Assembly: GCF_003030345.1 (NCBI RefSeq)
Contig: NZ_CP028158.1
Span: 1,984,001 to 2,048,000, forward strand
DNA from: Plantactinospora sp. BC1
GTDB taxonomy: Bacteria; Actinomycetota; Actinomycetes; Mycobacteriales; Micromonosporaceae
Length of the DNA: 64,000 nt
Reading direction: 5' to 3'
The position numbers were made by a program, and so were the translations under genes. Below the pieces are notes generated by a model. The model searched no databases. It was not told the DNA's origin and saw only the letters and a program-made list of their open reading frames with translations. Below are positions 1 through 8,191 of the stretch, piece after piece (the stretch's first letter is position 1; every line of letters starts with the position of its first letter).

Positions 1-776
1 CGTCCGCCGAGCACCCCCATCACGATCACGAAGAGCGGGATGGTCAGCCCGAAGACGCTCTCCACGGTGACGAAGCCGATCTGGAGCGCGTAGACGCTCC
101 CCGCCACCCCACCCAGCACCCCGCTCAGCAGCATCGCCAGCATCTTGTACCGGAACGTCGCCACCCCGGTCACCTCGGCGACGTCCTCGGCGTCCCGGAT
201 CGCGGCGAGCGCGGAACCGGACCGGGTGTGCTGGACGACGTAGGCGACCGCGACCGCGAGCGTCGCCACCAGCAGCGCCAGCAGGAACTGGAACTGCTGG
301 AAGGAGCTGACCGGCCCCGGCAGCGTGGGCACCGGGACGTTCGCTCCCTGTCCCCCGTCGATCGACCGGTTGATCCGGGCGAACGCGGCCAGGATGAACG
401 GCACGGCGAGGGTCAGCAGCGCGAAGATCTCACCCCGCAGCGAGCCCAGCCGGAACGCCACCGCGCCGACCCCGAGGGCGAGCAGTCCGGAGAGGACGGC
501 CGCGATCGGCAGGGTGAGGAAGAAGTCGACGCCGTGCCGCCCGCTGAGCACCGCCGTGGTGTAGGCGCCGATCCCGACGTACGCGGCCTGGCCGAAACTG
601 AAGTAGCCGCTGTAGCCGGAGAGCAGGTTCCAGCTCGTCGCCTGGGCGATCCAGAAGCAGATCGAGCCGAGCAGTACCAGATAGAACGACCCGATCCCGA
701 GCCGGTCGGCGGAGGCGCCGAGCACGGCGAGCACCAGGAACGCCACCAGCAGCCCGACGCCACCCCGGCGGATCAC
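1..776 (-). CDS. livM: Branched-chain-type ABC transporter permease LivM (3' end beyond window)
   Basis: Second membrane subunit of a LivHM-type importer for amino acids or small carboxylates. The reading frame starts with GTG, encodes IRRGGVGLLVAFLVLAVLG and then hydrophobic segments with the LivM-typical LLSGYSGYFSFGQAAYVGIG, and stays open to the left edge, so the C-terminus is missing. The GTG overlaps the livH stop (GTGA), implying translational coupling. The ATPase genes livG and livF are not visible and would be expected further left. Family assignment is firm; the substrate is unknown, although the context suggests an aromatic or carboxylic acid. Confidence 0.88.
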   Translation of the reverse strand, partial: MIRRGGVGLLVAFLVLAVLGASADRLGIGSFYLVLLGSICFWIAQATSWNLLSGYSGYFSFGQAAYVGIGAYTTAVLSGRHGVDFFLTLPIAAVLSGLLALGVGAVAFRLGSLRGEIFALLTLAVPFILAAFARINRSIDGGQGANVPVPTLPGPVSSFQQFQFLLALLVATLAVAVAYVVQHTRSGSALAAIRDAEDVAEVTGVATFRYKMLAMLLSGVLGGVAGSVYALQIGFVTVESVFGLTIPLFVIVMGVLGG

Positions 777-1651
777 CGGACGCCTCCGGCGGCGAAGAGT
801 CCCTGCGGGCGCAGCAGCAGGGCCAGGATGATCGCCGAGAAGAGCACGAACGGCGCGGCCGCCGGGGACCAGACCGTCGAGACGACGCCGGAGAGCACCC
901 CGACCAGGATGCCGGAGGCGAAGGTACCGACCACCTCGCCGATCCCGCCGAGGATCACCACCGCGAAAACGGTGCCGAACCACTCGTACGCGGTCTCCGG
1001 GGTGAGCGCGTTCGCCAGCGCGAAGACCATCCCGGCCAGCGCGGCGGTGGCCCCGACCACCCCGCCGAGCAGGACGCTGAGCCGGCGGTGGTCGACCCCG
1101 AAGGCACCGGCGACCGCCCGGTCCTGGGCGATCGCCCGCATCGCCCGGCCGACGAAGGTACGCCGGAGCACCAGGTGTGCGCCGACCACCACCGCCACGG
1201 CGAGGCCGAACGCCAGCAGGGTGGTGACCGGGAAGACCAGCCGGCCGAGCGCGACCGACCCGGTGGCGTACGGGTTGACCGTGGCCGGCATCCGCTGGAA
1301 GTCGGCGCTCCAGACGTTGCTGACCAGCTGGATGGTGATGCTCAGCAGGCCGAAGCTGACCAGCAGCGAGTTGAACTCGCTCAGCCGCAGCCGGTCGAAG
1401 AGCCACTGGATCGCGGCGCCGGCCACGAACATCAGCGGCACCGTCACCACCAGGGTGAGGATCGGGTCGAGCCGCCACGAGGTGGCGATCTGGAAGGTGA
1501 GGTACGCGCCGAGCAGGATCAGGCCGAAGTGGGCCAGGTTGATGACGCGCAGCACCCCCCAGGTGACGGAGAGGCCGGTGGCCATCAGGGCGTAGAGGCC
1601 ACCGATCAGCGCTCCGGTGAGGGCGGCCTGGATGACGTTCATGCGGGGCAT
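773..1651 (-). CDS. livH: Branched-chain-type ABC transporter permease LivH
   Basis: 292-residue inner-membrane permease of the LivH family. The start MPRMNVIQAALTGALIGGLY, the family segment GVLRVINLAHFGLILLGAY, and the internal VILGGIGEVVGTFASGILVG loop that contacts the ATPase are all typical. About eight membrane segments are visible. It lies 115 bases behind the binding-protein gene and overlaps livM by four bases. A second ATG three codons in is possible, but the first has GAGG in front. The substrate cannot be read from the sequence. Confidence 0.92.
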   Translation of the reverse strand: MPRMNVIQAALTGALIGGLYALMATGLSVTWGVLRVINLAHFGLILLGAYLTFQIATSWRLDPILTLVVTVPLMFVAGAAIQWLFDRLRLSEFNSLLVSFGLLSITIQLVSNVWSADFQRMPATVNPYATGSVALGRLVFPVTTLLAFGLAVAVVVGAHLVLRRTFVGRAMRAIAQDRAVAGAFGVDHRRLSVLLGGVVGATAALAGMVFALANALTPETAYEWFGTVFAVVILGGIGEVVGTFASGILVGVLSGVVSTVWSPAAAPFVLFSAIILALLLRPQGLFAAGGVR

Positions 1652-1722
1652 CGCCTCGGTCTGGTCGGGTCGGCGGGCCGCCGGAGGGTACGGCCGACGG
1701 TGCGACGACGCGGTCAGGGTGG

Positions 1723-1764
1723 GCGCGTCCGGGCCCGGACGGGGGCGCCGAGGCCCGGACGCGC
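1723..1764 (-). terminator. Strong stem-loop between binding-protein gene and livH (attenuator)
   Basis: A perfect 12-bp inverted repeat (arms 1723-1734 and 1753-1764, core GCGTCCGGGC / GCCCGGACGC) with an 18-base loop starts two bases after the stop codon of the binding protein and precedes livH. Such a structure can stabilise the upstream mRNA and partly terminate transcription, giving more binding protein than permease. An alternative 16-bp palindrome lies inside it at 1726-1741. No U-tract is present. Confidence 0.6.
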
Positions 1765-1766
1765 GA

Positions 1767-3014
1767 TCAGGAACGGGCCGGGGCGAACGGCGCGGCGGCC
1801 CGGTCGGCCGGCCACACCGTCACCCAGTCACCCTTCTGGATCTGCTTGATGGCCTGGGTGGTCGGCCAGAAGTTCTGCACCTTCGGGTCGAAGCTGAGGT
1901 GCCCGCTGAAGGTGGTGTCGGCACCCTTGCCGTGCAGCGAGTCGCACATCTTCCGGTGGTCGGTGCCGTCGGTGTCCCGGACGGCGGCGGTCAGGATCTC
2001 CCAGGCGTTCCACGAGGCGGCGGCCTGGGTCTCGAAGACCGGGTACGGCAGCCCGGCCGCCTTCGCCCGCGCGGTGAAGTCGTCCACGATCTCGGTGGCC
2101 GGCGAACCGAGCCGGTCCAGGGTCGGCTTGTTCGGCTCGAACATCGACACCGAGAGCACGCCCTCGGAGACCTCGCCGAGGTCGAGCAGGGGTCCGGGCG
2201 CCGGGAAGAGGCTGAACAGCCGCTTCGGCCGGTAGTTGAGCTGCGCCATCGCCTGGAGGATGTTCACCGCGTCCACCCCGAGCCCGTTGTTGATCACCAG
2301 GTCGGGGTCGGCGTCGCGTACCTGGGTGGCGATCGGCGCCCAGTCGGTCGTCGTCGGCGGGTAGTGCACGTCGACCACCACGTCGAGGCCACGCTCCCGG
2401 GCGATGCTCAGTGCGCCGGACTTGTCATCGCCGTAGCCGTCCGAGACGAAGGCGGCCGATCCACTCTGGCTGGTCAGTACGGCGACCGTCTTCGGCGGCC
2501 CGGGCTGGGCGGCCAGCGCGTCGAAGAGCTGGGTCGGGATGAACCGGTTCGGGGTGGGCCCGATCGACCAGGCCGGGAACTGGCACTCGTACGTGAGCTG
2601 CGGGGCGAGTACGGCGGTGTGCTGGGGCATCACGTACCCGTGCCGCTGGGCGACCGCCATCGCGGAGAGGATGTTCGGGGTGGCGTACGGGCCGATGACC
2701 AGGTCGACCCGGTCCTGGCTGATCAGCCGCTCGTAGAGCTGGCTGACCTTGGACTGGTCGGACTGGTCGTCGACGACCTTCCACTCGACCTGGCGGCCGA
2801 GCAGTCCACCGGCGGCGTTGAGCCGGGCGACGTACGCCTCACCGGCGATCTTGTGGATCTGACCGGTGGCGGCGAACGCCCCGGTCAGGGAGAGGGTCGA
2901 GCCGACCACGATCGGGTCGTCGGTGGAGCCGGATCCGGAGCCGTTGCCGCATCCGGTGGCCGCCGCGCCGAGCGCCAGGACGGTGGCGACGGCGGCGAGG
3001 GAGCGCCTGCGCAT
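1767..3014 (-). CDS. ABC transporter substrate-binding lipoprotein, LivK type
   Basis: 415-residue periplasmic-binding-protein-like lipoprotein. The signal peptide ends in a lipobox (ATGC, Cys22), followed by a Ser/Gly linker. The mature part has the family pattern PIVVGSTLSLTGAFAATG and RLNAAGGLLGRQVEWKVVDD, with a middle segment DRVDLVIGPYATPN. It belongs with livHM and feeds substrate to them. The ATG was chosen because GAAAGG precedes it and the lipoprotein signal starts there; the frame is open much further upstream without coding character. Substrate unknown. Confidence 0.93.
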   Translation of the reverse strand: MRRRSLAAVATVLALGAAATGCGNGSGSGSTDDPIVVGSTLSLTGAFAATGQIHKIAGEAYVARLNAAGGLLGRQVEWKVVDDQSDQSKVSQLYERLISQDRVDLVIGPYATPNILSAMAVAQRHGYVMPQHTAVLAPQLTYECQFPAWSIGPTPNRFIPTQLFDALAAQPGPPKTVAVLTSQSGSAAFVSDGYGDDKSGALSIARERGLDVVVDVHYPPTTTDWAPIATQVRDADPDLVINNGLGVDAVNILQAMAQLNYRPKRLFSLFPAPGPLLDLGEVSEGVLSVSMFEPNKPTLDRLGSPATEIVDDFTARAKAAGLPYPVFETQAAASWNAWEILTAAVRDTDGTDHRKMCDSLHGKGADTTFSGHLSFDPKVQNFWPTTQAIKQIQKGDWVTVWPADRAAAPFAPARS

Positions 3015-3150
3015 TGTCGGGTACCTTTCGTAGCTTCGCGGGAACGGTCGGCGCGGGTACGGCCGGGGTCGCCGACCTCGTTTGTCGGCCGGGGTGCCGG
3101 CCGGCGCCGGATCGGCGCCCGTGATGTGTGTGGTCCGGTCGGCGGGGCGG

Positions 3151-3651
3151 TCAGTCGCCGGCGGCGAGGGCCCGTCGCCGCCGCAGCAACGGCGGTACGC
3201 TGCCGAGCAGCCCGACGGCCAGGGCGAGGCTGCCCCAGCCGTAGCCGGCGAACCCGTCCAGCCCGACGAGGTGGTCGAGGGACCAGGCACCCGGCCCGGT
3301 GTATGCCAGCACGACGGCCAGCGCACCGTAGACGGCGGCCACCTCGCAGCCGCCGAGGTGCGCCCAGAGCCCGTTCGGCAGGTTGACCGAGGCGGCCACC
3401 ACCATGGTGCCGAGCACGATCGCCGCGCCGAGCGGGGTGGCCAGGCCGAGCGCGACAAGTGCCGCCCCGACCAGTTCGGCGGCGCCGGCCAGCAGCGCCA
3501 TCTGCCGGCCGGGCCGGAAGCCCCAGGTGTGGAAGGTGGCGCCGGTGCCGGCGGGACCCTGGCCACGGAACCAGCCGAAGAGTTTCTGGCTGGCGTGCCC
3601 GAAGAGCAGCGCCGCGAGGAGCAGCCGGAGCAGCAGCAGCCCGAGGTTCAC
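3151..3651 (-). CDS. DoxX family membrane protein
   Basis: 166-residue protein with four hydrophobic segments and the DoxX signature: RLLLAALLFGHASQKLFGWF at the N-terminus, and FRPGRQMALLAGAAELVGA in the second segment. DoxX proteins act in thiosulfate:quinone oxidation or, more often, as poorly defined membrane redox partners. The GTG start overlaps the stop of a short upstream ORF by four bases (GTGA), so translation is probably coupled to that leader. It sits 136 bases upstream of the importer binding protein in the same direction. Why a DoxX gene leads an importer operon is unclear. Confidence 0.85.
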   Translation of the reverse strand: MNLGLLLLRLLLAALLFGHASQKLFGWFRGQGPAGTGATFHTWGFRPGRQMALLAGAAELVGAALVALGLATPLGAAIVLGTMVVAASVNLPNGLWAHLGGCEVAAVYGALAVVLAYTGPGAWSLDHLVGLDGFAGYGWGSLALAVGLLGSVPPLLRRRRALAAGD

Positions 3652-3788
3652 GCCGCACCTGCCGAACCCGGCGCGGACGGCCGGCCGGTCCGGGCGGCGG
3701 GGGCCGACCGGGCAGCGCGGCCGGCGGACCGGCGGAGCCGGACGTGACCGGTGGGAGCGGGATCTGGGACTGCGGTCGGCGGCGCCAT
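3648..3788 (-). CDS. 46-residue leader ORF coupled to DoxX
   Basis: ATG preceded by an excellent ribosome site (CGGAGGAG, about 8 bases upstream), encoding 46 residues rich in Ala, Pro, Arg and Ser (begins MAPPTAVPDPAPTGH). Its stop overlaps the DoxX GTG start as GTGA. DoxX itself has no comparable ribosome site, so this ORF is likely translated and delivers ribosomes to DoxX. There is no recognisable domain. It may be a coupling leader rather than a functional protein. Confidence 0.5.
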   Translation of the reverse strand: MAPPTAVPDPAPTGHVRLRRSAGRAARSAPAARTGRPSAPGSAGAA

Positions 3789-4123
3789 AACTTGCTCCTC
3801 CGAGGACTGAGCCCTGAGCGTCCGCTTTTGCGGACGCCCGTCCGCTGGACGGACGCGGCGCACATCACAATCTCCGCCGGTGCCTGAAAGATGTCAAGAC
3901 TCAGGGTGGAAACATTTGCACCTGGCTCCGGACTGGTGTTCGCTTGACGGTCAGATGCTGCGCGAGCGAGCCACCGACGCCGCCGCGTCCGAGCCGGACC
4001 GGGCCGGGGACACCGTCCGGCGCACCGGTTCGGCGCATGGTGAACTGGTGGGCGCTCGCCCGCCGGTCGGCCCGGCGACCCGGGCGATGGCACCGAGACG
4101 GCGACGACGGATAGAGGCGGACG
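3789..4123. promoter_or_regulatory. Divergent control region of the importer operon and IclR gene
   Basis: Contains a cluster of inverted repeats built from CGTCCG and CGGACG half-sites between 3818 and 3855: GCGTCCGC-TTTT-GCGGACGC (3818-3837), then CGTCCG-N5-CGGACG (3839-3855). The adjoining halves make CGGACG-CC-CGTCCG at 3831-3844. The last form recurs at 8214-8227 and 8344-8357. The cluster lies 43 bases upstream of the leader-ORF ATG and is the best candidate binding site for the divergent IclR protein. The remaining 270 bases towards the IclR gene show no clear promoter hexamers or gene. Confidence 0.65.
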
Positions 4124-4948
4124 ATGGCACAGCGTGGCGAAGGACCCGACTTCATCGAGGCCCTGGCCCGAGGACTGAAGGTCATCACGGTCTTCCATGC
4201 CGACCATCCCCGACTGACCCTCAGCGAGGTCGCCACCGCCGCCGGACTGGCCCGACCCACCGCCCGACGCTTCCTGCTCACCCTGGAGGAACTCGGCTAC
4301 GTCCGCGCCGAGGCCGGCAGCTACGAACTCACCCCGCGGGTACTCGAACTCGGCATGGCGTACGTCGGGGCGCTCTCGCTCTGGGACATCGCCCGCCCGC
4401 ACATGCAGGACCTGGTCGCCGCCACCGGGGAATCCAGCTCGATGGCCCAGCTCGACGGCTCGGACATCGTCTACATGGCCCGGGTCGCGGTACCGAAGAT
4501 CATCGCACTGCGGGTGCAGATCGGCACCCGGTTCCCGGCGAGCGTGACCTCGCAGGGAAAGGTGCTGCTCGCCGCGCTCGACCCGGAGACGCTCGACACG
4601 GCGCTGGCCCAGCCCAGCCGCTCCGGGGTGCAGCCGAAGGTCCGGCACAGCCGTACCGCGCTGGACGCCATGCTCCGGGAGGTCCGGGCCCGGGGCTGGG
4701 CGCTCGCCGACGACGAACTCGCCCCGGGGATCCGCTCGGTGGCGGTGCCGATCCGGGACGGCCAGGGTGCGGTCCGGGCCGCGATGAACGTCACCGTCAA
4801 CTCGGCCGAGACCAGCGTCAAGGTGCTGGTCGAGCAGCATCTGCCCCAGCTCATCCGGGCGGCCAGCGCGATCAGCGCGGACTGGGCCCGCTGGCAGTCC
4901 CGGCCGCAGGTCGAGGTGGCCGACGCCGCCACCGCCGCCCGACACTGA
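4124..4948 (+). CDS. IclR-family transcriptional regulator (PcaR/PobR-like)
   Basis: 274 residues with an N-terminal winged helix-turn-helix (about residues 10-70, LTLSEVATAAGLARPTARRF) and a C-terminal IclR effector domain (about 80-255, with FPASVTSQGKVLLAAL and GWALADDELAPGIRSVAVPI). The family includes the PcaR, PcaU and PobR regulators of protocatechuate-type catabolism, which fits the neighbouring ring-cleavage genes. It is divergent from the importer operon and convergent with the dioxygenase operon. The start has AGAGGCGG just before the ATG. The likely target is the CGGACG-N2-CGTCCG palindrome. Confidence 0.93.
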   Translation: MAQRGEGPDFIEALARGLKVITVFHADHPRLTLSEVATAAGLARPTARRFLLTLEELGYVRAEAGSYELTPRVLELGMAYVGALSLWDIARPHMQDLVAATGESSSMAQLDGSDIVYMARVAVPKIIALRVQIGTRFPASVTSQGKVLLAALDPETLDTALAQPSRSGVQPKVRHSRTALDAMLREVRARGWALADDELAPGIRSVAVPIRDGQGAVRAAMNVTVNSAETSVKVLVEQHLPQLIRAASAISADWARWQSRPQVEVADAATAARH

Positions 4949-4966
4949 CCCGAACGGCGGTGGCGG
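4926..4966. terminator. Bidirectional stem-loop between IclR gene and ligA-like gene
   Basis: A 12-bp inverted repeat (arms 4926-4937 and 4955-4966, core GCCACCGCCG / CGGCGGTGGC) with a 17-base loop spans the stop codon of the IclR gene and ends ten bases before the stop of the convergent dioxygenase alpha gene. It is well placed to end both transcripts. There is no U-tract, as usual in this GC range. Confidence 0.55.
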
Positions 4967-4975
4967 TGGCGCGGC

Positions 4976-5338
4976 TCAGGTCGCGATGTCCGGGTACGGC
5001 AGCGCGAAGTGCGCCAGCCGGGCCGCGTATTGCTTCTGGAAGGCGAGCGGTTCGGGGTGGTCCCGCTCGAACATCGCGATGAAGAGGGTCAGGGTCAGGA
5101 ACGGGTGCGCGCCCAGCTCGAAGAGCTTGACGTAGTCGTGGCTGGCCAGCGCCTCCCGCTCGGTGTCGGTGAAGCGCAGCCAGGTGCTCGCCTCGCCGGT
5201 GTGGCAGTTCAGCACCGCGTTGGCCCGTTCGGCCTCCCACCAGGCGACGGTGCCGCGCGGGTCTTCCCGGTACCGCTCGACGAGTTCGGCGTCCCGGTCC
5301 ACGGTGTAGAGGAACTTGTTCAGCAGGTACCTGCTCAC
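4976..5338 (-). CDS. Extradiol ring-cleavage dioxygenase, small (LigA-type) subunit
   Basis: 120-residue protein of the LigA superfamily, the alpha subunit of protocatechuate 4,5-dioxygenase-like class III extradiol enzymes. Begins MSRYLLNKFLYTVDRD and is helical, ending in AFQKQYAARLAHFALPYPD. LigA subunits cap the active site of LigB. The GTG start overlaps the stop of the LigB-type gene by four bases. It is the last gene of the four-gene catabolic operon. Confidence 0.85.
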   Translation of the reverse strand: MSRYLLNKFLYTVDRDAELVERYREDPRGTVAWWEAERANAVLNCHTGEASTWLRFTDTEREALASHDYVKLFELGAHPFLTLTLFIAMFERDHPEPLAFQKQYAARLAHFALPYPDIAT

Positions 5339-6216
5339 GACGCCACCCCCGTCCCGCCCGGCACCCCGTTCGGATACCAGGTGAAGTACGCCTCCATGGT
5401 GTGAAACAGGTCGAGGGTGTCGACGTGGTCCGCCTTGGCGCCCGCCCCGGCCACCCCCATCATCAGCATGAAGTCCATGAAGCCGTGGGTGGCGTTGCCG
5501 GGCGAGTGCAGGCTCTCCAGGGTCACCTCGGCCAGGCAGCGCTCCAGGTCGCCGGTGGCGATCCACTCCACCGCCTTCCGGTCGAACTCCGGGTCCGGGC
5601 CGTGCGGGCCGAACTGGCGGGGACCGCCGAGTTCCAGCGACAGGTGGCCGGTGCCGACGATCGCCACCCGCAGGTCGCTCGGCCAGGACTCGACCAGTTC
5701 CCGGACGGTCTGGCCGAGCTGCACGAACCGTTTCGGCTGCGGCAGCGGCGGCGCGAAGATGTTGGTGTAGATCGGCACGATCGGCAGGTCCGCCTCGGGA
5801 CGCAGCGTGATGATCGGGCAGGTGATGCTGTGGTCGATCCGCAGCTCGTTGCTGAACGCCAGGTCGAAGCCGGCGTCCAGCCCCTGGCGCAGCAGGTGTG
5901 CCGACAGCTCCTCCTGGCCCCGCAGCAGCATCCGGGGCAGCCCGAACTCGCGTTCCTCGTTGTACCAGTTCGCGTCGTAGAACGGGGCCTTGCCGATCAG
6001 GAACTGCGGCATGTTGTCCAGCCAGAGCTGGTGGAAGTGGTCGGAGCCGACCATCACCAGCACGTCGGGGTTGGCCCGGGTGAGGGTCTCCCGGAAGGCC
6101 AGGATCTTGCGTACCCACTCGTCCGCGAAGGGCGGCCGGTCCTCGCCCTGCGCGGTGCTGGCCCGGTAGTAGAACGGATGGTGGGTGGAGGCGATCACCG
6201 CGGCGATGGTGGCCAT
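5335..6216 (-). CDS. Extradiol ring-cleavage dioxygenase, catalytic (LigB-type) subunit
   Basis: 293 residues, close to the usual length of LigB/PmdB beta subunits (about 280-300). Expected features are present: an early His pair region (IASTHHPFYYR), VMVGSDHFHQLW with candidate Fe(II)-binding histidines, DHSITCPIITLRPE, and VAIVGTGHLSLELGG carrying the family's second-sphere His. Class III enzymes open catechol-type rings next to the diol using Fe(II) and O2. Whether the substrate is protocatechuate, gallate, a methylgallate or an aminophenol cannot be told. It starts ATG eleven bases after the lyase gene. Confidence 0.87.
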   Translation of the reverse strand: MATIAAVIASTHHPFYYRASTAQGEDRPPFADEWVRKILAFRETLTRANPDVLVMVGSDHFHQLWLDNMPQFLIGKAPFYDANWYNEEREFGLPRMLLRGQEELSAHLLRQGLDAGFDLAFSNELRIDHSITCPIITLRPEADLPIVPIYTNIFAPPLPQPKRFVQLGQTVRELVESWPSDLRVAIVGTGHLSLELGGPRQFGPHGPDPEFDRKAVEWIATGDLERCLAEVTLESLHSPGNATHGFMDFMLMMGVAGAGAKADHVDTLDLFHTMEAYFTWYPNGVPGGTGVAS

Positions 6217-6227
6217 CGCGGCTCCTC

Positions 6228-7043
6228 TCAGGCGGGGTCGGGGGGTGTGTAGCGGGCGTTGCGGTCGACGGTGCGGTAGATCTCCATCCCGATGCCGGTG
6301 CGGCGCTCCTCGGCCAGGTGGCCCAGCAGCCCGGCGGCCCGGGCCAGCAGCGCGAAGCCGCGCAGCAGCTCCGGCGGCAGCCCGAGGTCGGCCAGGGCGG
6401 CGCCGCAGACCCCGGCACCGTTCAACGGCAGGGTACGACCGAGCACCCGGGAATGGACCCGGCCGATCGCCTCGAAGAGCCGCAGGTGCGGGCCGCGCAG
6501 CCCCTCCCGCTCGGCGAGCGCGATCAGCACCGGGGTACGCGGATCGTGCACCTTGTGCACCGGGTGCCCGAGTCCGGGGACGAGCCGGCGTTCGGCCCGG
6601 GCCCGGGTGACGGCGGCCAGGGCGAGGGTGTCCCAGCCGGCGTCGTCGGTCGGCAGCTCGGTCAGGTCGGTCAGCTCGGTCAGCCCGGCCAGGGTGTCGG
6701 CGAGGAACCGGCCGCAGTCCTCGGTGACGCCGAGGAACCGGGAGCCGCCGCCGAGCAGTCCGGCGGCGAGCGCCCCCTGCAACGCCTCGGGCGCGCTCTG
6801 GTAGGTGACCCGGGCGGCGATCGCGGTCGGGGTGAAACCGTGGTCGGCGAGCGAGACGAGGACCGCCTCGAAGACGCGTACCTGGGCCGGGGTGGGTCGG
6901 CGCCCGGCGACCAGCCAGAAGGCGAGTTCACCGAAGCCCACCTGGCCGATCAGCTCGGTCGCGAGGTCGTGGCCGAGCAGCCGGATGCTGTCGGCGTCGG
7001 AGGTGCCGATCGAGGTGGGGAAGCTCAGTTCTTCGTCAGCCAC
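6228..7043 (-). CDS. Citrate-synthase-like protein, citryl-CoA-lyase type
   Basis: 271 residues, much shorter than citrate synthase (about 370-430). It keeps the second catalytic His motif (GLGHPVHKVHDPR, His160), but by my alignment the first catalytic His is Gln89 (PEALQGALAAG) and the catalytic Asp is Asn208 (LPLNGAGVCGAAL). Short homologues are usually annotated as citryl-CoA lyases. It overlaps the CoA-transferase gene by 19 bases. The pair suggests that a ring-cleavage-derived acid is activated to a CoA ester and then cleaved; this is inference. The GTG start lies inside the upstream gene. Confidence 0.75.
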   Translation of the reverse strand: MADEELSFPTSIGTSDADSIRLLGHDLATELIGQVGFGELAFWLVAGRRPTPAQVRVFEAVLVSLADHGFTPTAIAARVTYQSAPEALQGALAAGLLGGGSRFLGVTEDCGRFLADTLAGLTELTDLTELPTDDAGWDTLALAAVTRARAERRLVPGLGHPVHKVHDPRTPVLIALAEREGLRGPHLRLFEAIGRVHSRVLGRTLPLNGAGVCGAALADLGLPPELLRGFALLARAAGLLGHLAEERRTGIGMEIYRTVDRNARYTPPDPA

Positions 7044-8191
7044 GCGCGGATCTCCTCGCCGTGCTCGTCGAGCCCCGGTGGGGGCAGGTCGTACCGGGGA
7101 CGGGTGGCCGAGAAGGTGATCGGGTTGCGGACCATCGGCACCGCGTCGGCCCCCTCCCCCAGCGTCACCACCGGGTCGAGGCCGACCTGCTCGGCGAAGG
7201 CGACCCCGCGGTCGATGGTGTTGATCGGCGCGCACGGCACCCCGGCGGCGATCAGGTCGGCGAACCACTCGTCCCGGGTCCGGGTACGCAGCCGTTCGAC
7301 CAGCAGCGGACGGAGTTCCTCGCGGTTGGCGGTACGGTCCTGGTTGCGCCCGAACCGGGGGTCGTCGACCAGTTCCGGCAGCCCCAGCACCTCGCAGAGT
7401 TTGCGGAACTGGCCGTCGTTGCCGGCGATGACGATCAGTTCCCCGTCGGCCACCGGCAGCGGCTCGTACGGGAAGAGGCTCGGGTGGGCGTTGCCCATCC
7501 GGTACGGCACCACCCCGCCGGCGACGTAGCCGCTGCTGTGGTTGACCAGTCCGGACAGCGCCGAGGAGAGCAGGTTGACCTCGACGTGCTGACCGCGACC
7601 GCTGGCCGTCCGGTGGTGCAGTGCGGCCAGGATGCCGATGTTGGCGTGCATCCCGGCCATCACGTCGAAGACCGAGATGCCGGCCCGGTAGGGCGAGCCG
7701 TCCGGGTCGCCGGTGAGGCTCATCAGTCCGGAGATCGCCTGCACCATCAGGTCGTAGCCGGGCAGCGCGGCGCCGGCGCCGGTGCCGAAGCCGCTGATCG
7801 AGGCGTAGACGATGCCGGGGTTCTCCGCCGCCACCGACTCGTAGTCGAGGCCGAACCGCCGCATGCCGCCGGGCTTGAAGTTCTCGATCATCACGTCGGC
7901 GCGGGCGGCGAGGGCGCGGGCCACGGCGAGGTCCTCCGGTGACCGCAGGTCGAGGGTGATCGACCGCTTGTTCCGGTTGATCCCGAGGTAGTAGGTGGCC
8001 ACCCCGTCCCGGACCGGTGGCATCCAGGTGCGGGTGTCGTCCCCGGCCGGTCCCTCCACCTTGATCACGTCGGCGCCGAGGTCCGCCAACAGCATCGTGG
8101 CGTACGGGCCGGCGAGGATTCGGGAGAAGTCCGCCACCACCAGTCCGGCCAGCGGTCCCGGCGTGTCACCGGTACCCGGCTGATCCGCCAT
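7025..8191 (-). CDS. CaiB/BaiF family CoA-transferase (family III)
   Basis: 388 residues with the family III pattern: N-terminal PLAGLVVADFSRILAGPYAT, LGADVIKVEGPAGDDTR, INRNKRSITLDLRSPE, and Asp147 in LPGYDLMVQA at the position of the catalytic Asp. Family III enzymes move CoA between carboxylates through an aspartyl anhydride. The ATG is preceded by GGAGGCAGGAG; an upstream in-frame extension to about 8326 lacks coding character. It is first in an operon with the lyase and dioxygenase and has an operator-like palindrome at 8214-8227, immediately upstream. Confidence 0.9.
   Translation of the reverse strand: MADQPGTGDTPGPLAGLVVADFSRILAGPYATMLLADLGADVIKVEGPAGDDTRTWMPPVRDGVATYYLGINRNKRSITLDLRSPEDLAVARALAARADVMIENFKPGGMRRFGLDYESVAAENPGIVYASISGFGTGAGAALPGYDLMVQAISGLMSLTGDPDGSPYRAGISVFDVMAGMHANIGILAALHHRTASGRGQHVEVNLLSSALSGLVNHSSGYVAGGVVPYRMGNAHPSLFPYEPLPVADGELIVIAGNDGQFRKLCEVLGLPELVDDPRFGRNQDRTANREELRPLLVERLRTRTRDEWFADLIAAGVPCAPINTIDRGVAFAEQVGLDPVVTLGEGADAVPMVRNPITFSATRPRYDLPPPGLDEHGEEIRAWLTKN

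Noticed and set aside
2885-4945. Very long open frame opposite the IclR gene and others like it (for example 54359-56700 and 35569-38520 beyond the real genes)
   Set aside because: At this GC content stop codons are rare; these frames are Arg/Pro/Gly-rich, lack family motifs and lie opposite or beyond well-supported genes.
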